Assembly (NCBI GenBank): GCA_963755705.1
Contig: CAVWKW010000001.1
Location: 124,001 to 188,000, forward strand
Direction of reading: 5' to 3'
Length of the DNA: 64,000 bases
Source: JBARDN01 sp963755705
GTDB lineage: Bacteria; Desulfobacterota; Binatia; Binatales; Binataceae
The translations under genes and the position numbers were made by a program. This document shows, piece after piece, positions 1 to 10,828 of the stretch. Position 1 is the stretch's first letter, and the number at the start of each line of letters is the position of its first letter. The notes under the pieces were generated by a model. The model was given only the letters and a program-made list of their open reading frames with translations. It made no database searches and had not been told where the DNA came from.

Positions 1-1207
1 TACCGGCTAGTAAGCCGATGCCGCGACGGGCGGGGCCTTCTATCAGGATTGGATAGGTGCGACCGATAGTTGCACGGTTGCGTTCCAGCGACATCGTTTC
101 TTGAAGTGAGATTACCGCGGCTATGCGGCGGCCTTTCTCTTCTTCGCTTACTGTGTCGCCGAGGCGATAGGCTCGCGTGTTCTCGCGGATCGAGTATTTG
201 AATGAGAATGCCTGATCGAAGCGCACCGTGCGCATCAGAGCGAGGGTCGCTTCGAAATCGCTTTCCTCTTCGCCGTGAAAACCTACTATTACGTCGGTGG
301 TGAGCGCGATTCCTGGGACTGCTGCGCGCACCTTCGCTACCAACGCGAGGTATTCTTCGACCGTGTAACTGCGATCCATTGCGGCGAGGATTCGGTTCGA
401 GCCCGACTGCACTGGGAGATGCAGATGCGGCATCACCTTCGGTTCGGATGCAATTGCGTCTATTGCCGCGTCGCTCATGTTGCTTGGATGCGGCGAGGTG
501 AAGCGGATTCGCTCGACCCCGTCGATCCGCGCGGTCATCCGGAGCAGCGCGGCGAAGTCGGTGTCGCCGGAGCGGTAAGCGTTGACCGTCTGCCCGAGCA
601 TCACAATTTCCTTCACGCCGCGGTCGGCGAGGCCGCGAATCTCGCGCATCAGGTCGGCAGGAGCGATCGAACGCTCGCGTCCGCGCACGTAAGGCACGAC
701 GCAGAACGCGCAGAACTTGTCGCATCCGCGCATGATCGTGACGTAGGCGCGCACGCCGCCGTCATGCTCTGGGCTGATGTCGGCGTAAGTCTCGGCGCGA
801 TCCAGGCGTACGTCGACCGCCGGATCCAGGCCTACGCGTGCGAGCAGCTCAGGTAATCGGCGATAGCTGTCGGGTCCGGCGATCAGATCGAGGTACGCGG
901 CCTTTTCCGAAATCGCCGCGCGATTATGCTGCGCCATGCATCCGAGTAGACCTAGCTTTATCTCGGGCCGCTCCTGCTTGAGGCGCGCCAGAGCGCCCAG
1001 ACGCCCGAGCACGCGTTCCTCTGCGTGTTCGCGAATCGCGCAGGTGTTGAGCAGGATCACGTCGGCGTCTTCGGGACGCTCGGCATTCGCGTACCCTGCG
1101 CGGCGCATGATCGCACCGACCGTCTGCGAGTCGGCGACGTTCATCTGGCATCCGTAGGTTTCGAGATAGACCTTCGGCTGCCGCGCCTGTTGAGGATTCG
1201 GTTCCAT
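1..1207 (-). CDS. miaB: MiaB, tRNA-2-methylthio-N6-dimethylallyladenosine synthase (3' end outside window)
   Basis: Radical-SAM methylthiotransferase that converts i6A37 to ms2i6A37 in tRNAs reading UNN codons. Reading the minus strand from the ATG at 1207 gives about 402 open residues running off the window. The N-terminal UPF0004 domain begins VYLETYGCQMNVADSQ, followed by NTCAIREHAEERV and LGCMAQ, which supply the three cysteines of the auxiliary cluster. The radical-SAM motif CxxxCxxC is seen in RGCDKFCAFCVVPYVRGRE. The visible part ends in LERNRATIGRTYPILIEG, the start of the TRAM domain, so only the last few dozen residues are missing. MEPNPQQARQPK is the natural start. Confidence 0.96.
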   Translation of the reverse strand, partial: MEPNPQQARQPKVYLETYGCQMNVADSQTVGAIMRRAGYANAERPEDADVILLNTCAIREHAEERVLGRLGALARLKQERPEIKLGLLGCMAQHNRAAISEKAAYLDLIAGPDSYRRLPELLARVGLDPAVDVRLDRAETYADISPEHDGGVRAYVTIMRGCDKFCAFCVVPYVRGRERSIAPADLMREIRGLADRGVKEIVMLGQTVNAYRSGDTDFAALLRMTARIDGVERIRFTSPHPSNMSDAAIDAIASEPKVMPHLHLPVQSGSNRILAAMDRSYTVEEYLALVAKVRAAVPGIALTTDVIVGFHGEEESDFEATLALMRTVRFDQAFSFKYSIRENTRAYRLGDTVSEEEKGRRIAAVISLQETMSLERNRATIGRTYPILIEGPARRGIGLLAG

Positions 1208-1268
1208 CGCGATGAGGACAAATCTTAGGCCGTGCCGATGCGGCGATACAACGCCGCGAGCTGCCCTG

Positions 1269-1667
1269 CTAGCGGTTGCTTTGGAATGAGGTCGGCTCGA
1301 TCTCGTAGATCACGCGCGCGTGCGCGGGATCGTGGAACGGATATTTGTCCCGATCGAGGTACTTCTTCGCCAGCGAATCGATATGAGCGGCTGCGCCCTC
1401 TTCGGTCTCGTTCACGACGGTGCCGCGAATCTGCACGTATCGATACGGATCGTCGGGATCGATGATTGACAAGGCGACCCGCACGCCCGGCTTGAGATTG
1501 CGATCCTTCACCCGGCCCCGCGCAGTGTTGATGCGGATCTTTCCGCCCGCTTCGTCGAACCATACCGGCGTCACCTGCGGAGAGCCGTCCTTCATCACGG
1601 TGGCCAGGTGCGCGAATGTCTTTTTGACGTGGATAAGGTCGTGGAACTTGTCTGGAATCGTAGCCAT
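1269..1667 (-). CDS. PPOX-class (pyridoxamine 5'-phosphate oxidase fold) flavin/F420-type oxidoreductase
   Basis: A 132-residue split-barrel protein of the PPOX family, whose members bind FMN or F420 and reduce diverse substrates. The typical N-terminal strand pattern FAHLATVMKDGSPQVTPVWF is present, followed by KIRINTARGRVKDRNL and a middle segment with PYRYVQIRGTV. The substrate cannot be told from sequence. The start at 1667 is chosen because AGGAG lies about 9 bases upstream; a longer in-frame extension to 1796 lacks family similarity. It stands alone between miaB and the divergent bactofilin gene. Confidence 0.85.
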   Translation of the reverse strand: MATIPDKFHDLIHVKKTFAHLATVMKDGSPQVTPVWFDEAGGKIRINTARGRVKDRNLKPGVRVALSIIDPDDPYRYVQIRGTVVNETEEGAAAHIDSLAKKYLDRDKYPFHDPAHARVIYEIEPTSFQSNR

Positions 1668-1879
1668 GATTCGAGTCTCCTTCTGATCGGGAAACGGACG
1701 ACACGATTTTTCCCGGTGCCAGGCGCGCGCGCTTCCGACGGTACCGCCAACGTACAGCCGTGGCCGCGGCGAGGCGAACGCAGTATGGGCGGACATCGAT
1801 TTTGAGCGTTTTTGCTGGAATTTCAGGCTCTGGCAGGGCGCGAGCAGGCGCCTTGCGAGCGCTTTGGTGGAAACTATCC

Positions 1880-1900
1880 TTATCGGCGATGCGCCGATAA
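1880..1900. repeat. Perfect palindrome upstream of the bactofilin/atp promoter
   Basis: TTATCGGCG and CGCCGATAA form a perfect 9-bp inverted repeat around ATG. It sits directly upstream of a TTGACA -35 box, where a repressor or activator could bind. It could also form a hairpin, but no T-run follows. Confidence 0.55.
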
Positions 1901-1901
1901 T

Positions 1902-1930
1902 TTGACACCCTCATTTACATTGGATATTAG
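1902..1930 (+). promoter_or_regulatory. Candidate sigma70 promoter for bactofilin-atp operon
   Basis: TTGACA at 1902-1907, a 17-base spacer, then TATTAG at 1925-1930. The -35 is a perfect consensus and the -10 matches 4 of 6. It lies 60 bases before the bactofilin start and abuts the palindrome at 1880-1900. Confidence 0.5.
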
Positions 1931-1991
1931 CCATCCGGAAGCTCATATTTTCAGCAGGCGAGGACTGCCTCTCGCCGGGGAGCGGTTCGCG

Positions 1992-2558
1992 ATGGCGCTA
2001 TTCAATAAAGAGCCCGAAAAGACCACTACGAAGCCTGGATCTGTAACGACGCCCTCAGTGTCGCCATCGTCCACGCCGCCGCCTCCCGTCCTCGCGCAGT
2101 CCTCTCCGGCACCCGCGGCTGCGCCGCAAGCGCAGGCGCGACCGGCAGCGCCCGCGGAAGGGCGAGCCTACCTCGACCGCGGCGCGAAGGTCAGCGGCAA
2201 GCTATCGTTCGACGGTCCGGCACGAATCGACGGTGAGGTTGACGGCGAGATTACCGCAAAAGAGAGTATCGCGATCGGCGAGAGTGCGGCGGTAACGGCA
2301 CAAATCCGCGCCGCGTCGGTGGTCGTGGCGGGCAAGGTCAGCGGCGATATTATCGCGACTCAGCGGATCGAGATTCGTCCGTCGGCCAAGGTGATCGGAA
2401 ATCTCAGCGCGCCCGTTCTCGTCGTCCATGAAGGCGCGCAATTCGAGGGACACTGCTCGATGCAGCCCGAGGGCGTGCGCGAGGATCGCAAGGTTACGGT
2501 GTTTCCCAAGGAGGAGCGGCCGCTGCAGGCCGCCGCCGGAGGGCAGAAGCAGGCCTGA
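1992..2558 (+). CDS. Bactofilin (polymer-forming cytoskeletal protein)
   Basis: Bactofilins polymerise into nucleotide-free filaments that scaffold cell-shape, envelope or division functions. The 188-residue product has a Pro/Ala-rich disordered N-terminus (about residues 10-60) and then a compact beta-helix domain with the typical repeating pattern GKLSFDGPARIDGEVDGEI, AKESIAIGESAAVTAQI, ASVVVAGKVSGDI. It ends in a short basic tail. ATG at 1992 follows GGGGAG; the upstream in-frame extension to 1812 has no similarity to the family and overlaps the promoter region. It sits 84 bases before atpF', a neighbourhood also found in Deltaproteobacteria such as Geobacter (from memory). Confidence 0.92.
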   Translation: MALFNKEPEKTTTKPGSVTTPSVSPSSTPPPPVLAQSSPAPAAAPQAQARPAAPAEGRAYLDRGAKVSGKLSFDGPARIDGEVDGEITAKESIAIGESAAVTAQIRAASVVVAGKVSGDIIATQRIEIRPSAKVIGNLSAPVLVVHEGAQFEGHCSMQPEGVREDRKVTVFPKEERPLQAAAGGQKQA

Positions 2559-2642
2559 TCTTCGCGGCCGGCCGCAAGCGCCCGTCCCTGTCATTTCCGA
2601 TGTTATCGTTATTCAGGAGCCCCGCTGGGGAGACGCCGTAAA

Positions 2643-3098
2643 ATGCATATCCCACCGAACTGGGGAACGTTCTTTGTCCTGATTGTGTCGTTTCTGGTTT
2701 TCTGGTTTATATTCAGCCGGCTGTTTTTTCGGCCGTTTTTGAGCCTGTTGGCCCAGCGCGAAGAACGGTTCCAGAACTTGAGCGATCGCACCGAGGAACT
2801 CATCAGAGAGGCGCGCACCGACGACGACGAGCGCGAAAAACGCATCGCAGAGATCCGGCGCGAGGCGCTCGCGATGCGCGAATCGCATCGCCGCTCCGCG
2901 GAGGCGGAGGCCGCGCAGATGCTGGAAGCGGCCAGAGCCGAGGCGCACGCCGCGATGGAATCGGCGCGCGTCAAGCTCGAGCGCGAACTCAAGGACTCGG
3001 AGGAGCAGCTCGAAGCGATGAGCCATAACCTGGGCGCCGAGTTGGCGGTGCGTATTTTGGGCCGTCCGGTTGACGGCGCCGCAGGATCGAATAACTGA
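2643..3098 (+). CDS. atpF': F1Fo ATP synthase subunit b' (first of two b-type stators)
   Basis: 151-residue peripheral-stalk subunit. One N-terminal membrane helix (FFVLIVSFLVFWFIFSRLFF) is followed by a long charged, heptad-like helix rich in Glu, Arg and Ala that dimerises with the second b subunit and reaches F1. GGGGAG lies upstream. Its TGA at 3096-3098 is one base before the ATG of the next b-type gene. Two distinct b genes in tandem are typical of photosynthetic bacteria and Deltaproteobacteria. Confidence 0.93.
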   Translation: MHIPPNWGTFFVLIVSFLVFWFIFSRLFFRPFLSLLAQREERFQNLSDRTEELIREARTDDDEREKRIAEIRREALAMRESHRRSAEAEAAQMLEAARAEAHAAMESARVKLERELKDSEEQLEAMSHNLGAELAVRILGRPVDGAAGSNN

Positions 3099-3099
3099 G

Positions 3100-3684
3100 A
3101 TGAAGCGATCCTTCTATAAGGCATCTGTGATAGTGCTCGCCGGCGCTGCGATGATGCCCAAGGTCGTGCGCGCGGCCGAAGGCGCCGTCGAGCCTACGGG
3201 CTCGTGGTTGACGCTCGGTTTTTTCACGGCGAACTTCGTCGCGTTTTTGTTCATTCTCATTTACTTCGCGGTTCCGCTGGCCCGCGGCTTCCTTACCGAT
3301 CGCGCCGCGTCGATTCGCGCCAGCCTTGGAAAAGCCGAAAGCGCGCTAGCCGAGGCCGAGGCGAATGCCCGCGCGGCCGAGGCGCGCAAGGCGGCGCTCG
3401 AGTCTGAGCTCGCGCGGATCAGAGCCGAGTTCGAGACCCAGACCAATTACCAGATCGCACGCGTGCGCGAGCTTGCCAAGGCGCATACCGAACGCCTGAT
3501 GCACGACAGTCAGATGACCGCGGCCGCGATGACCGAGGCGGCTCAGCGCCGGGTGCGCGAGCGGCTTGCCGCGGCGGCGGCTGCGCATGCCCGCGAGTCG
3601 ATCGCGCGCAACTTCAGCGGCGACGACCAGGGCCGCCTGATCGAAGGCTTCATGGACAAGCTCGGACAAGAGGGGCGGCGATGA
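3100..3684 (+). CDS. atpF: F1Fo ATP synthase subunit b with an extra N-terminal hydrophobic segment
   Basis: 194-residue second stator subunit. Residues 1-25 (MKRSFYKASVIVLAGAAMMP, then KVVRAA) resemble a signal peptide, and the true b-type membrane helix follows at about residues 38-60. The rest is an Ala/Glu/Arg coiled coil. The ATG at 3100 is chosen over a TTG at 3070 that would overlap the previous gene. Its stop overlaps the atpH start (ATGA). A pre-sequence before the membrane helix is known in deltaproteobacterial b subunits. Confidence 0.93.
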   Translation: MKRSFYKASVIVLAGAAMMPKVVRAAEGAVEPTGSWLTLGFFTANFVAFLFILIYFAVPLARGFLTDRAASIRASLGKAESALAEAEANARAAEARKAALESELARIRAEFETQTNYQIARVRELAKAHTERLMHDSQMTAAAMTEAAQRRVRERLAAAAAAHARESIARNFSGDDQGRLIEGFMDKLGQEGRR

Positions 3685-4220
3685 AAGGTTCTCGCGTCGC
3701 CAGGCGCTACGCTCGGGCGCTGCTGGATATTGCGGAACGCGGGCAGGCCGAGAATTGGGGCCTCGAGCTCGATCGGCTGGCCGCGATCGTCGACTCGCCC
3801 GAGCTGACCGCGCGCCTGACTTCGCCGGAAATCAGCCAAACGGCGCGCTGCGAGGCGATGGCGAAAATCGCGGAGAAGCTTAACCTGAGCTTTCCGCTGC
3901 GCTCGTTCGCGGTGGTGATCGCGCGCCACGGCCGGATCGACGAGATCGCCGCGATCGCGCAGGCGTATCGCGACCAGGTCGACGAGATGCTCTCCCGCGC
4001 GCGTGCGACCCTGATCTTTGCGGTCGCGCCGGGCGACGCGGAGATCGCGCGGGTGGTCGCCGGACTCGAAGGAATCGCCGGCAAGAAGATAATTCCGACC
4101 GTCAAGGTCGATAAAGATTTGTTGGGCGGGGTGGTGGCCGAACTCGGCGGAAAAATTTACGACGGCAGCCTTGCGACGCGGCTTGTGCTCGCGCAGCAGC
4201 GGCTAGCCGGTCAAGTCTGA
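3681..4220 (+). CDS. atpH: F1 ATP synthase delta subunit
   Basis: 179 residues, the normal size for the delta/OSCP subunit that ties the peripheral stalk to the top of the alpha-beta hexamer. The N-terminal helical bundle starts VARRYARALLDIAERG. The C-terminal segment carries the conserved KVDKDLLGGVVAELGGKIYDGSL and the usual terminal helix. It starts by a 4-base ATGA overlap with atpF and is followed by atpA after 15 bases. Confidence 0.96.
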   Translation: MKGSRVARRYARALLDIAERGQAENWGLELDRLAAIVDSPELTARLTSPEISQTARCEAMAKIAEKLNLSFPLRSFAVVIARHGRIDEIAAIAQAYRDQVDEMLSRARATLIFAVAPGDAEIARVVAGLEGIAGKKIIPTVKVDKDLLGGVVAELGGKIYDGSLATRLVLAQQRLAGQV

Positions 4221-4235
4221 GCGGAAAACTCATTT

Positions 4236-5786
<1,551 letters not shown>

Positions 5787-5810
5787 GCGGTGAACGCGGG
5801 CGCATAGACG

Positions 5811-6677
5811 ATGGCCTCGCTAAAGGCAATCAGGCGGCGGATCGCTTCGGTCAAAACGACCCAGCAGATCACGCGCGCGATGAAGCTGGTTGCCGCGTCT
5901 CGCTTGCGGCGCGCGCAGGATGCGCTCAACGCGGCGCGGCCGTATAGCCAGGCGCTGGCGCGTGTCGCCGATTCGTTGCTCACATCAGAGGGGATCAATA
6001 TCGCGCCGCCCGAGGGCGCGCGGAAGGCCGCGCTGATCGCCGTGATCGCGTCGGACCGCGGGCTATGCGGCGGATACAACACCAATCTGCTGCGCGCCGC
6101 GGAGGAATCGCTGCGAGTTGCCGAACGCGACGGACTTGCGGCCGGTTACTTCGCCGTCGGCAAGAAAGCTGTGGATCATTTCCGCCGCACTAAAGCGCCG
6201 ATGAGCGCGCAGAGCCAGGACAATCTGCCCAAGCTTGCGACGATCGGGCTTGCGCGGAAAATCGCGGCGCGGATGCTCTCGGATTACCAGTCGGGAGCGA
6301 TCACCGAGGCGTCGATCGTCTATACCCAGTTCAAATCCGCTATCTCACTGCGTCCCGTTTATGAGCGGCTGCTGCCGGTCGCGAAGCCGGAGAACAAAGA
6401 TCCGGGCGCGCAGCCCATCGATTACCTGGTCGAGCCGAGCCGCGCGGAACTGGTGCCGGTCGTGCTCCGGAGTTATCTGGAAGCCGCCGTGTTCAACGCG
6501 CTACTGCAGGCCGAGGCGTCGGAGCAGGGCGCGCGGATGACCGCGATGGATAGTGCGACCAACAACGCAATCGAGATGATTGGCGCTTATACGCTCGAAA
6601 TGAACCGCGCGCGCCAGGCGCAAATCACGCGCGAGCTGATGGATATCGTCGGTGGCGCGGAAGCGCTGCGTGGCTAG
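5811..6677 (+). CDS. atpG: F1 ATP synthase gamma subunit
   Basis: 288 residues forming the central rotor shaft. The N-terminal helix has the signature RRRIASVKTTQQITRAMKLV, and the C-terminal helix has ARMTAMDSATNNAIEMI and MNRARQAQITRELMDIVGGA. Both are the most conserved gamma segments. It lies 24 bases after atpA and 33 bases before atpD. Confidence 0.98.
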   Translation: MASLKAIRRRIASVKTTQQITRAMKLVAASRLRRAQDALNAARPYSQALARVADSLLTSEGINIAPPEGARKAALIAVIASDRGLCGGYNTNLLRAAEESLRVAERDGLAAGYFAVGKKAVDHFRRTKAPMSAQSQDNLPKLATIGLARKIAARMLSDYQSGAITEASIVYTQFKSAISLRPVYERLLPVAKPENKDPGAQPIDYLVEPSRAELVPVVLRSYLEAAVFNALLQAEASEQGARMTAMDSATNNAIEMIGAYTLEMNRARQAQITRELMDIVGGAEALRG

Positions 6678-6710
6678 CGAGAATCAGTATTTCACGGGGA
6701 ACCACGAACT

Positions 6711-8138
<1,428 letters not shown>

Positions 8139-8159
8139 CCCTTCCGGCGGTAATCGGCG

Positions 8160-8585
8160 ATGGCGACCACTTTTCCGCTCCAGCTCGTGACCCCAACAGG
8201 CGTCGTGTTCGAAGGCGACGTCGAAGAGGTCACCGCGACCGGACCGCTCGGCCAGTTCGGCGTACTCGCCGAGCACATCAACTTCATCACCTCGCTTCTG
8301 CCGGGCGCGCTCGAAATCAAGCGCGCAGGCGGTGCGACGGAAGTATGGGTGATTTCCGGCGGACTAGCCGAGGTCAAAGACGGCGCGATGACGGTGCTGG
8401 CAAGCGGCGCCGAAGCCCCGGCCTCGATTGATCGCGCGGCAGCGGCAGCCGACGAGCAAGCCGCCGATCAGAAGATCGCCGCGATGAGCTTTTACGATCC
8501 CGAGTATCCCGCTGCCGAAGACGCCCTTATGCTAGCCCGCGCCCGCGCCTCCGCATCAGGCTCCTCGCCTCGCGCGGGACACTAA
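8160..8585 (+). CDS. atpC: F1 ATP synthase epsilon subunit
   Basis: 141 residues. The N-terminal beta-sandwich begins MATTFPLQLVTPTGVVFEGD and includes GPLGQFGVLAEHINFITSLLPG. The C-terminal helices are Ala-rich with a low-complexity tail. It is the last atp gene. The Fo subunits a and c (atpB, atpE) are not in the window, so they must be encoded elsewhere. Confidence 0.95.
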   Translation: MATTFPLQLVTPTGVVFEGDVEEVTATGPLGQFGVLAEHINFITSLLPGALEIKRAGGATEVWVISGGLAEVKDGAMTVLASGAEAPASIDRAAAAADEQAADQKIAAMSFYDPEYPAAEDALMLARARASASGSSPRAGH

Positions 8586-8670
8586 TTGCCGCCCCCCCAC
8601 CTGCCGGGCGGTATCGATTTTCTGTAGGGAATCGGTTCAAAAATCGGAATTCCTGTCGCAGCCAACAATC

Positions 8671-9180
8671 ATGGCGCGAATCGTCATATTGGGTTGCGCG
8701 GGAAGTGGGAAGACCACTTTGGCGCGGGCGCTTGGCGAACGCTCGGGTGCGCCCGTTATCTGTCTAGATGCAATTTGGCAGCCCCATCGGAAAGAGAAAG
8801 ACGTTCCCACTTTTCGAGCGTTGGTAAAGGAAGCCCATGCAGTTGATGCGTGGATCAGCGATGGTAATTTTGCACTGGCGACTTTCGATATCCGATTATC
8901 TCGCGCCACTCTGGTGATTTGGCTCGAGCGGTCAAGACTGTCTTGTGCCTGGCGTGCAATCACGCGCGTATTCAAACGCGGCGAGACTCATCGGGTAAGC
9001 AAACTCCCCGAAGTGCTCGCGTTCATCTGGAGATTTGACCGGGTCAACCGCCCCCTAATTGAGATGACCAGAGTTTCTCACGGACCGAATGTGCCGGTCT
9101 GCAGATTGACCGGTAGCCGCGACATTGCGGCCTTTCTAGATACTTACCGCAATGATGCCAGGTATCGAACTTCAAACTGA
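8671..9180 (+). CDS. P-loop adenylate-kinase-like NTPase (DNA topology modulation protein/FlaR-like family)
   Basis: 169 residues with a Walker A motif GCAGSGKTTLARALGER at the N-terminus and a VIWLERSR strand-loop typical of small kinase-like P-loop proteins annotated as FlaR or adenylate kinase-related. The LDAIWQPHRKEK and DGNFA segments match that group. The substrate is unknown. It stands alone, 86 bases downstream of atpC. Confidence 0.75.
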   Translation: MARIVILGCAGSGKTTLARALGERSGAPVICLDAIWQPHRKEKDVPTFRALVKEAHAVDAWISDGNFALATFDIRLSRATLVIWLERSRLSCAWRAITRVFKRGETHRVSKLPEVLAFIWRFDRVNRPLIEMTRVSHGPNVPVCRLTGSRDIAAFLDTYRNDARYRTSN

Positions 9181-9453
9181 CACCCTACCCAATTTTCTCG
9201 CAAACGTATCTATGGTGTCATCCTGGGAGGAAGCGAAGGATCTCCTCGAAGCGATTAACGCATGGACGCCTCGGGATTTCTCGCCCATGGGCTCGAAATG
9301 ACGGCCAAGGGCTGGGCTGAGACTACGATACTTATCGCCCCATTTTTCATGGCAAGATGACGGACAACAACTCGGTCTTTACCGATAGTCTTACATCGAT
9401 CGACGGGCTGGCACCGAGGCCGAGCCGCGGATTATCATCAAAGCGAAATTGAT
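9181..9453. other. Intergenic stretch, no toxin gene seen
   Basis: I see no coding frame here and no HigB-like toxin ahead of the antitoxin. It contains TGTCATCCTGGGAGGAAGCG, resembling a dispersed intergenic repeat seen in many environmental genomes (impression only). Confidence 0.4.
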
Positions 9454-9774
9454 ATGAGTGCACGTTCAAAGCGGCTGAAGCCAATTCGTCCGGGAGAAAT
9501 TCTCCACCAGGATCTTCTTGTGCCGATGAATCTGAGCATGAACCGGCTCGCGATGGATTTGCACGTCCCGGTGACCAGAGTCGCCGAGATCGTCCACGGC
9601 CGGCGCGCGATCACCGCTGACACTGCGCTGCGCTTATCCCGGTACTTCAATACCTCAGCGCACTTTTGGCTCAATCTGCAAAAGGATTATGAATTAGAAG
9701 TAGCCGAAGATGCGGTTCGAGCGCTGATAGATCGGCAGGTTCGTCCTCTGGCGGAACTCGCATCAGCGCGTTAA
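9454..9774 (+). CDS. HigA-family antitoxin, orphan
   Basis: 106-residue helix-turn-helix protein of the HigA/VapI addiction-module family: RPGEILHQDLLVPMNLSMNR leads into the HTH (LAMDLHVPVTRVAEIVHGRR) and the family hallmark FNTSAHFWLNLQKDYELEVA. HigA normally follows a higB toxin, but the 270 bases upstream hold none. It may be a solitary regulator or the remnant of a broken module. It lies among several decayed small genes. Confidence 0.85.
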   Translation: MSARSKRLKPIRPGEILHQDLLVPMNLSMNRLAMDLHVPVTRVAEIVHGRRAITADTALRLSRYFNTSAHFWLNLQKDYELEVAEDAVRALIDRQVRPLAELASAR

Positions 9775-9799
9775 CACACCACGATTGCCGAAAGAGGTT

Positions 9800-10356
9800 A
9801 TGGCCATGTCCAACGCGGCCGCGCAGCGGGTCCGCATTCACGGCGGCTGACCGTGCGGTGCAATTCGTTACTTGGCTACGGCTGCGCCCTTAGAAGCACA
9901 TTACTGCCATTGCCGAATGTGCCAGCGGGCGGTCGGCAATGCATTTGCCGTCTTCGCCGTCTTTCAAACTCAAGCGTTTCGATTCGTAGCCGGCAAGCCG
10001 CGATACTATCGTTCGTCGCAGATCGCGCGGCGCGGTTTCTGCTCGCGATGCGGCACGCCAATTCTGTTTGAGCATCCTGGCGCGCGAACGATCGGTATTA
10101 CGATCGGCACTTTGGATCATCCTGAGAACGTGCGGCCCAAGATTCACCGGGAGAGTCAGAACTTCCGTGGCTGACAATCGCTGACGGCCTGCCGCATAAG
10201 CACACGCTGGACGATCCGGAGGTTGCCAAAAGATGGACGGAGGTGAAAACGAAGCCGCGAAAGCCCGCCGAAAACGCCGTCACCAGAGTCCGCGCTCGCC
10301 GAAGCGTGATCAGGCGCCCACCGCCGTGCATTTGGAGTCAGGCGCAGAGCGTATCG
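9800..10356 (+). pseudogene. GFA-family (CENP-V/formaldehyde-activating-like) zinc protein, broken
   Basis: The frame reads MAMSNAAAQRVRIHGG, then TGA at 9848, then PCGAIRYLATAAPLEAHYCH. The TGA occupies the first Cys of the CxCG zinc motif. The middle part (CHCRMCQRAVGNAF, FCSRCGTPILFEH) is good GFA sequence. After ESQNF one base is missing: the next frame continues WLTIADGLPHKHTLDDPEVA. So there is one nonsense and one frameshift lesion. Either could be a sequencing error, but two in one short gene favour decay. Confidence 0.75.
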
Positions 10357-10365
10357 TAGTAGGAT

Positions 10366-10573
10366 TCATTCAAGGTCGCTTTCGTTGATCCCGGCAAGTT
10401 TCGTCAAATGTTCAGCGAGTCCCCGCTTCAACGGTGTATTGCCATGTAGGGGTTGATAGACGCACCACGCTGCCCGGTTTGCCGAAAATGTGATGGCTCC
10501 CATGCACACGAAGCAGGCGCCAACCGTGGCGCTCCACAATCTTCGCGAGCCTCTTGCCGGAAAGCTGTCTCAA
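10366..10573 (-). pseudogene. hicA: HicA-type toxin, frameshifted
   Basis: On the minus strand, from a TTG that overlaps the hicB stop (TTGA), the frame reads RQLSGKRLAKIVERHGWRLL, RVHGSHHIFGKPGSVVRLS. This is the HicA double-stranded RNA-binding-like fold with its catalytic GSHH histidine. After VRLS the frame breaks at a CCCC run. The shifted frame continues PLHGNTPLKRGLAEHLTKLA, GINESDLE and a stop at 10366. With the break the product would be about 53 residues and probably inactive. A homopolymer error is possible. Confidence 0.7.
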
Positions 10574-10773
10574 ACAATGATCTCTACGATCCGATCATTG
10601 CTGGTAGCTTTGGGTGTGCTGATATCGATCGCCAGACAACCCTCGACCGCCTCATATAGGTTTTTAAGCAGCTCCTCGAAAGTCTCGCCCTGAGTGGCGC
10701 AACCCGGAATCGACGGGATCTCTGCCCAGTAGCCTCCCTCTTCCGCTTCGTGAACGACGACTTTGATCTTCAT
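10570..10773 (-). CDS. hicB: HicB-family antitoxin
   Basis: 67-residue HicB: MKIKVVVHEAEEGGYWAEIP, SIPGCATQGETFEELLKNLY, EAVEGCLAID. This is the partial RNase-H-like fold that neutralises HicA. ATG at 10773 is preceded by GGATCC-rich sequence; an upstream extension to 10809 is not family-like. It precedes hicA, the reverse of the common hicA-hicB order. With the toxin frameshifted, the antitoxin would be left without a partner. Confidence 0.82.
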   Translation of the reverse strand: MKIKVVVHEAEEGGYWAEIPSIPGCATQGETFEELLKNLYEAVEGCLAIDISTPKATSNDRIVEIIV

Positions 10774-10828
10774 GGTGGGATCCTTACGCGGATCCCGGTT
10801 TCGATTCAAAGATAAGGTTCGCGAGCTG

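Noticed and set aside
275..856. Plus-strand 193-residue open frame
   Set aside because: Antisense to miaB, whose minus-strand frame carries all family motifs.
9848..9850. UGA in the GFA gene as selenocysteine
   Set aside because: No convincing stem-loop in the following 40 bases and a second lesion downstream; treated as pseudogene.
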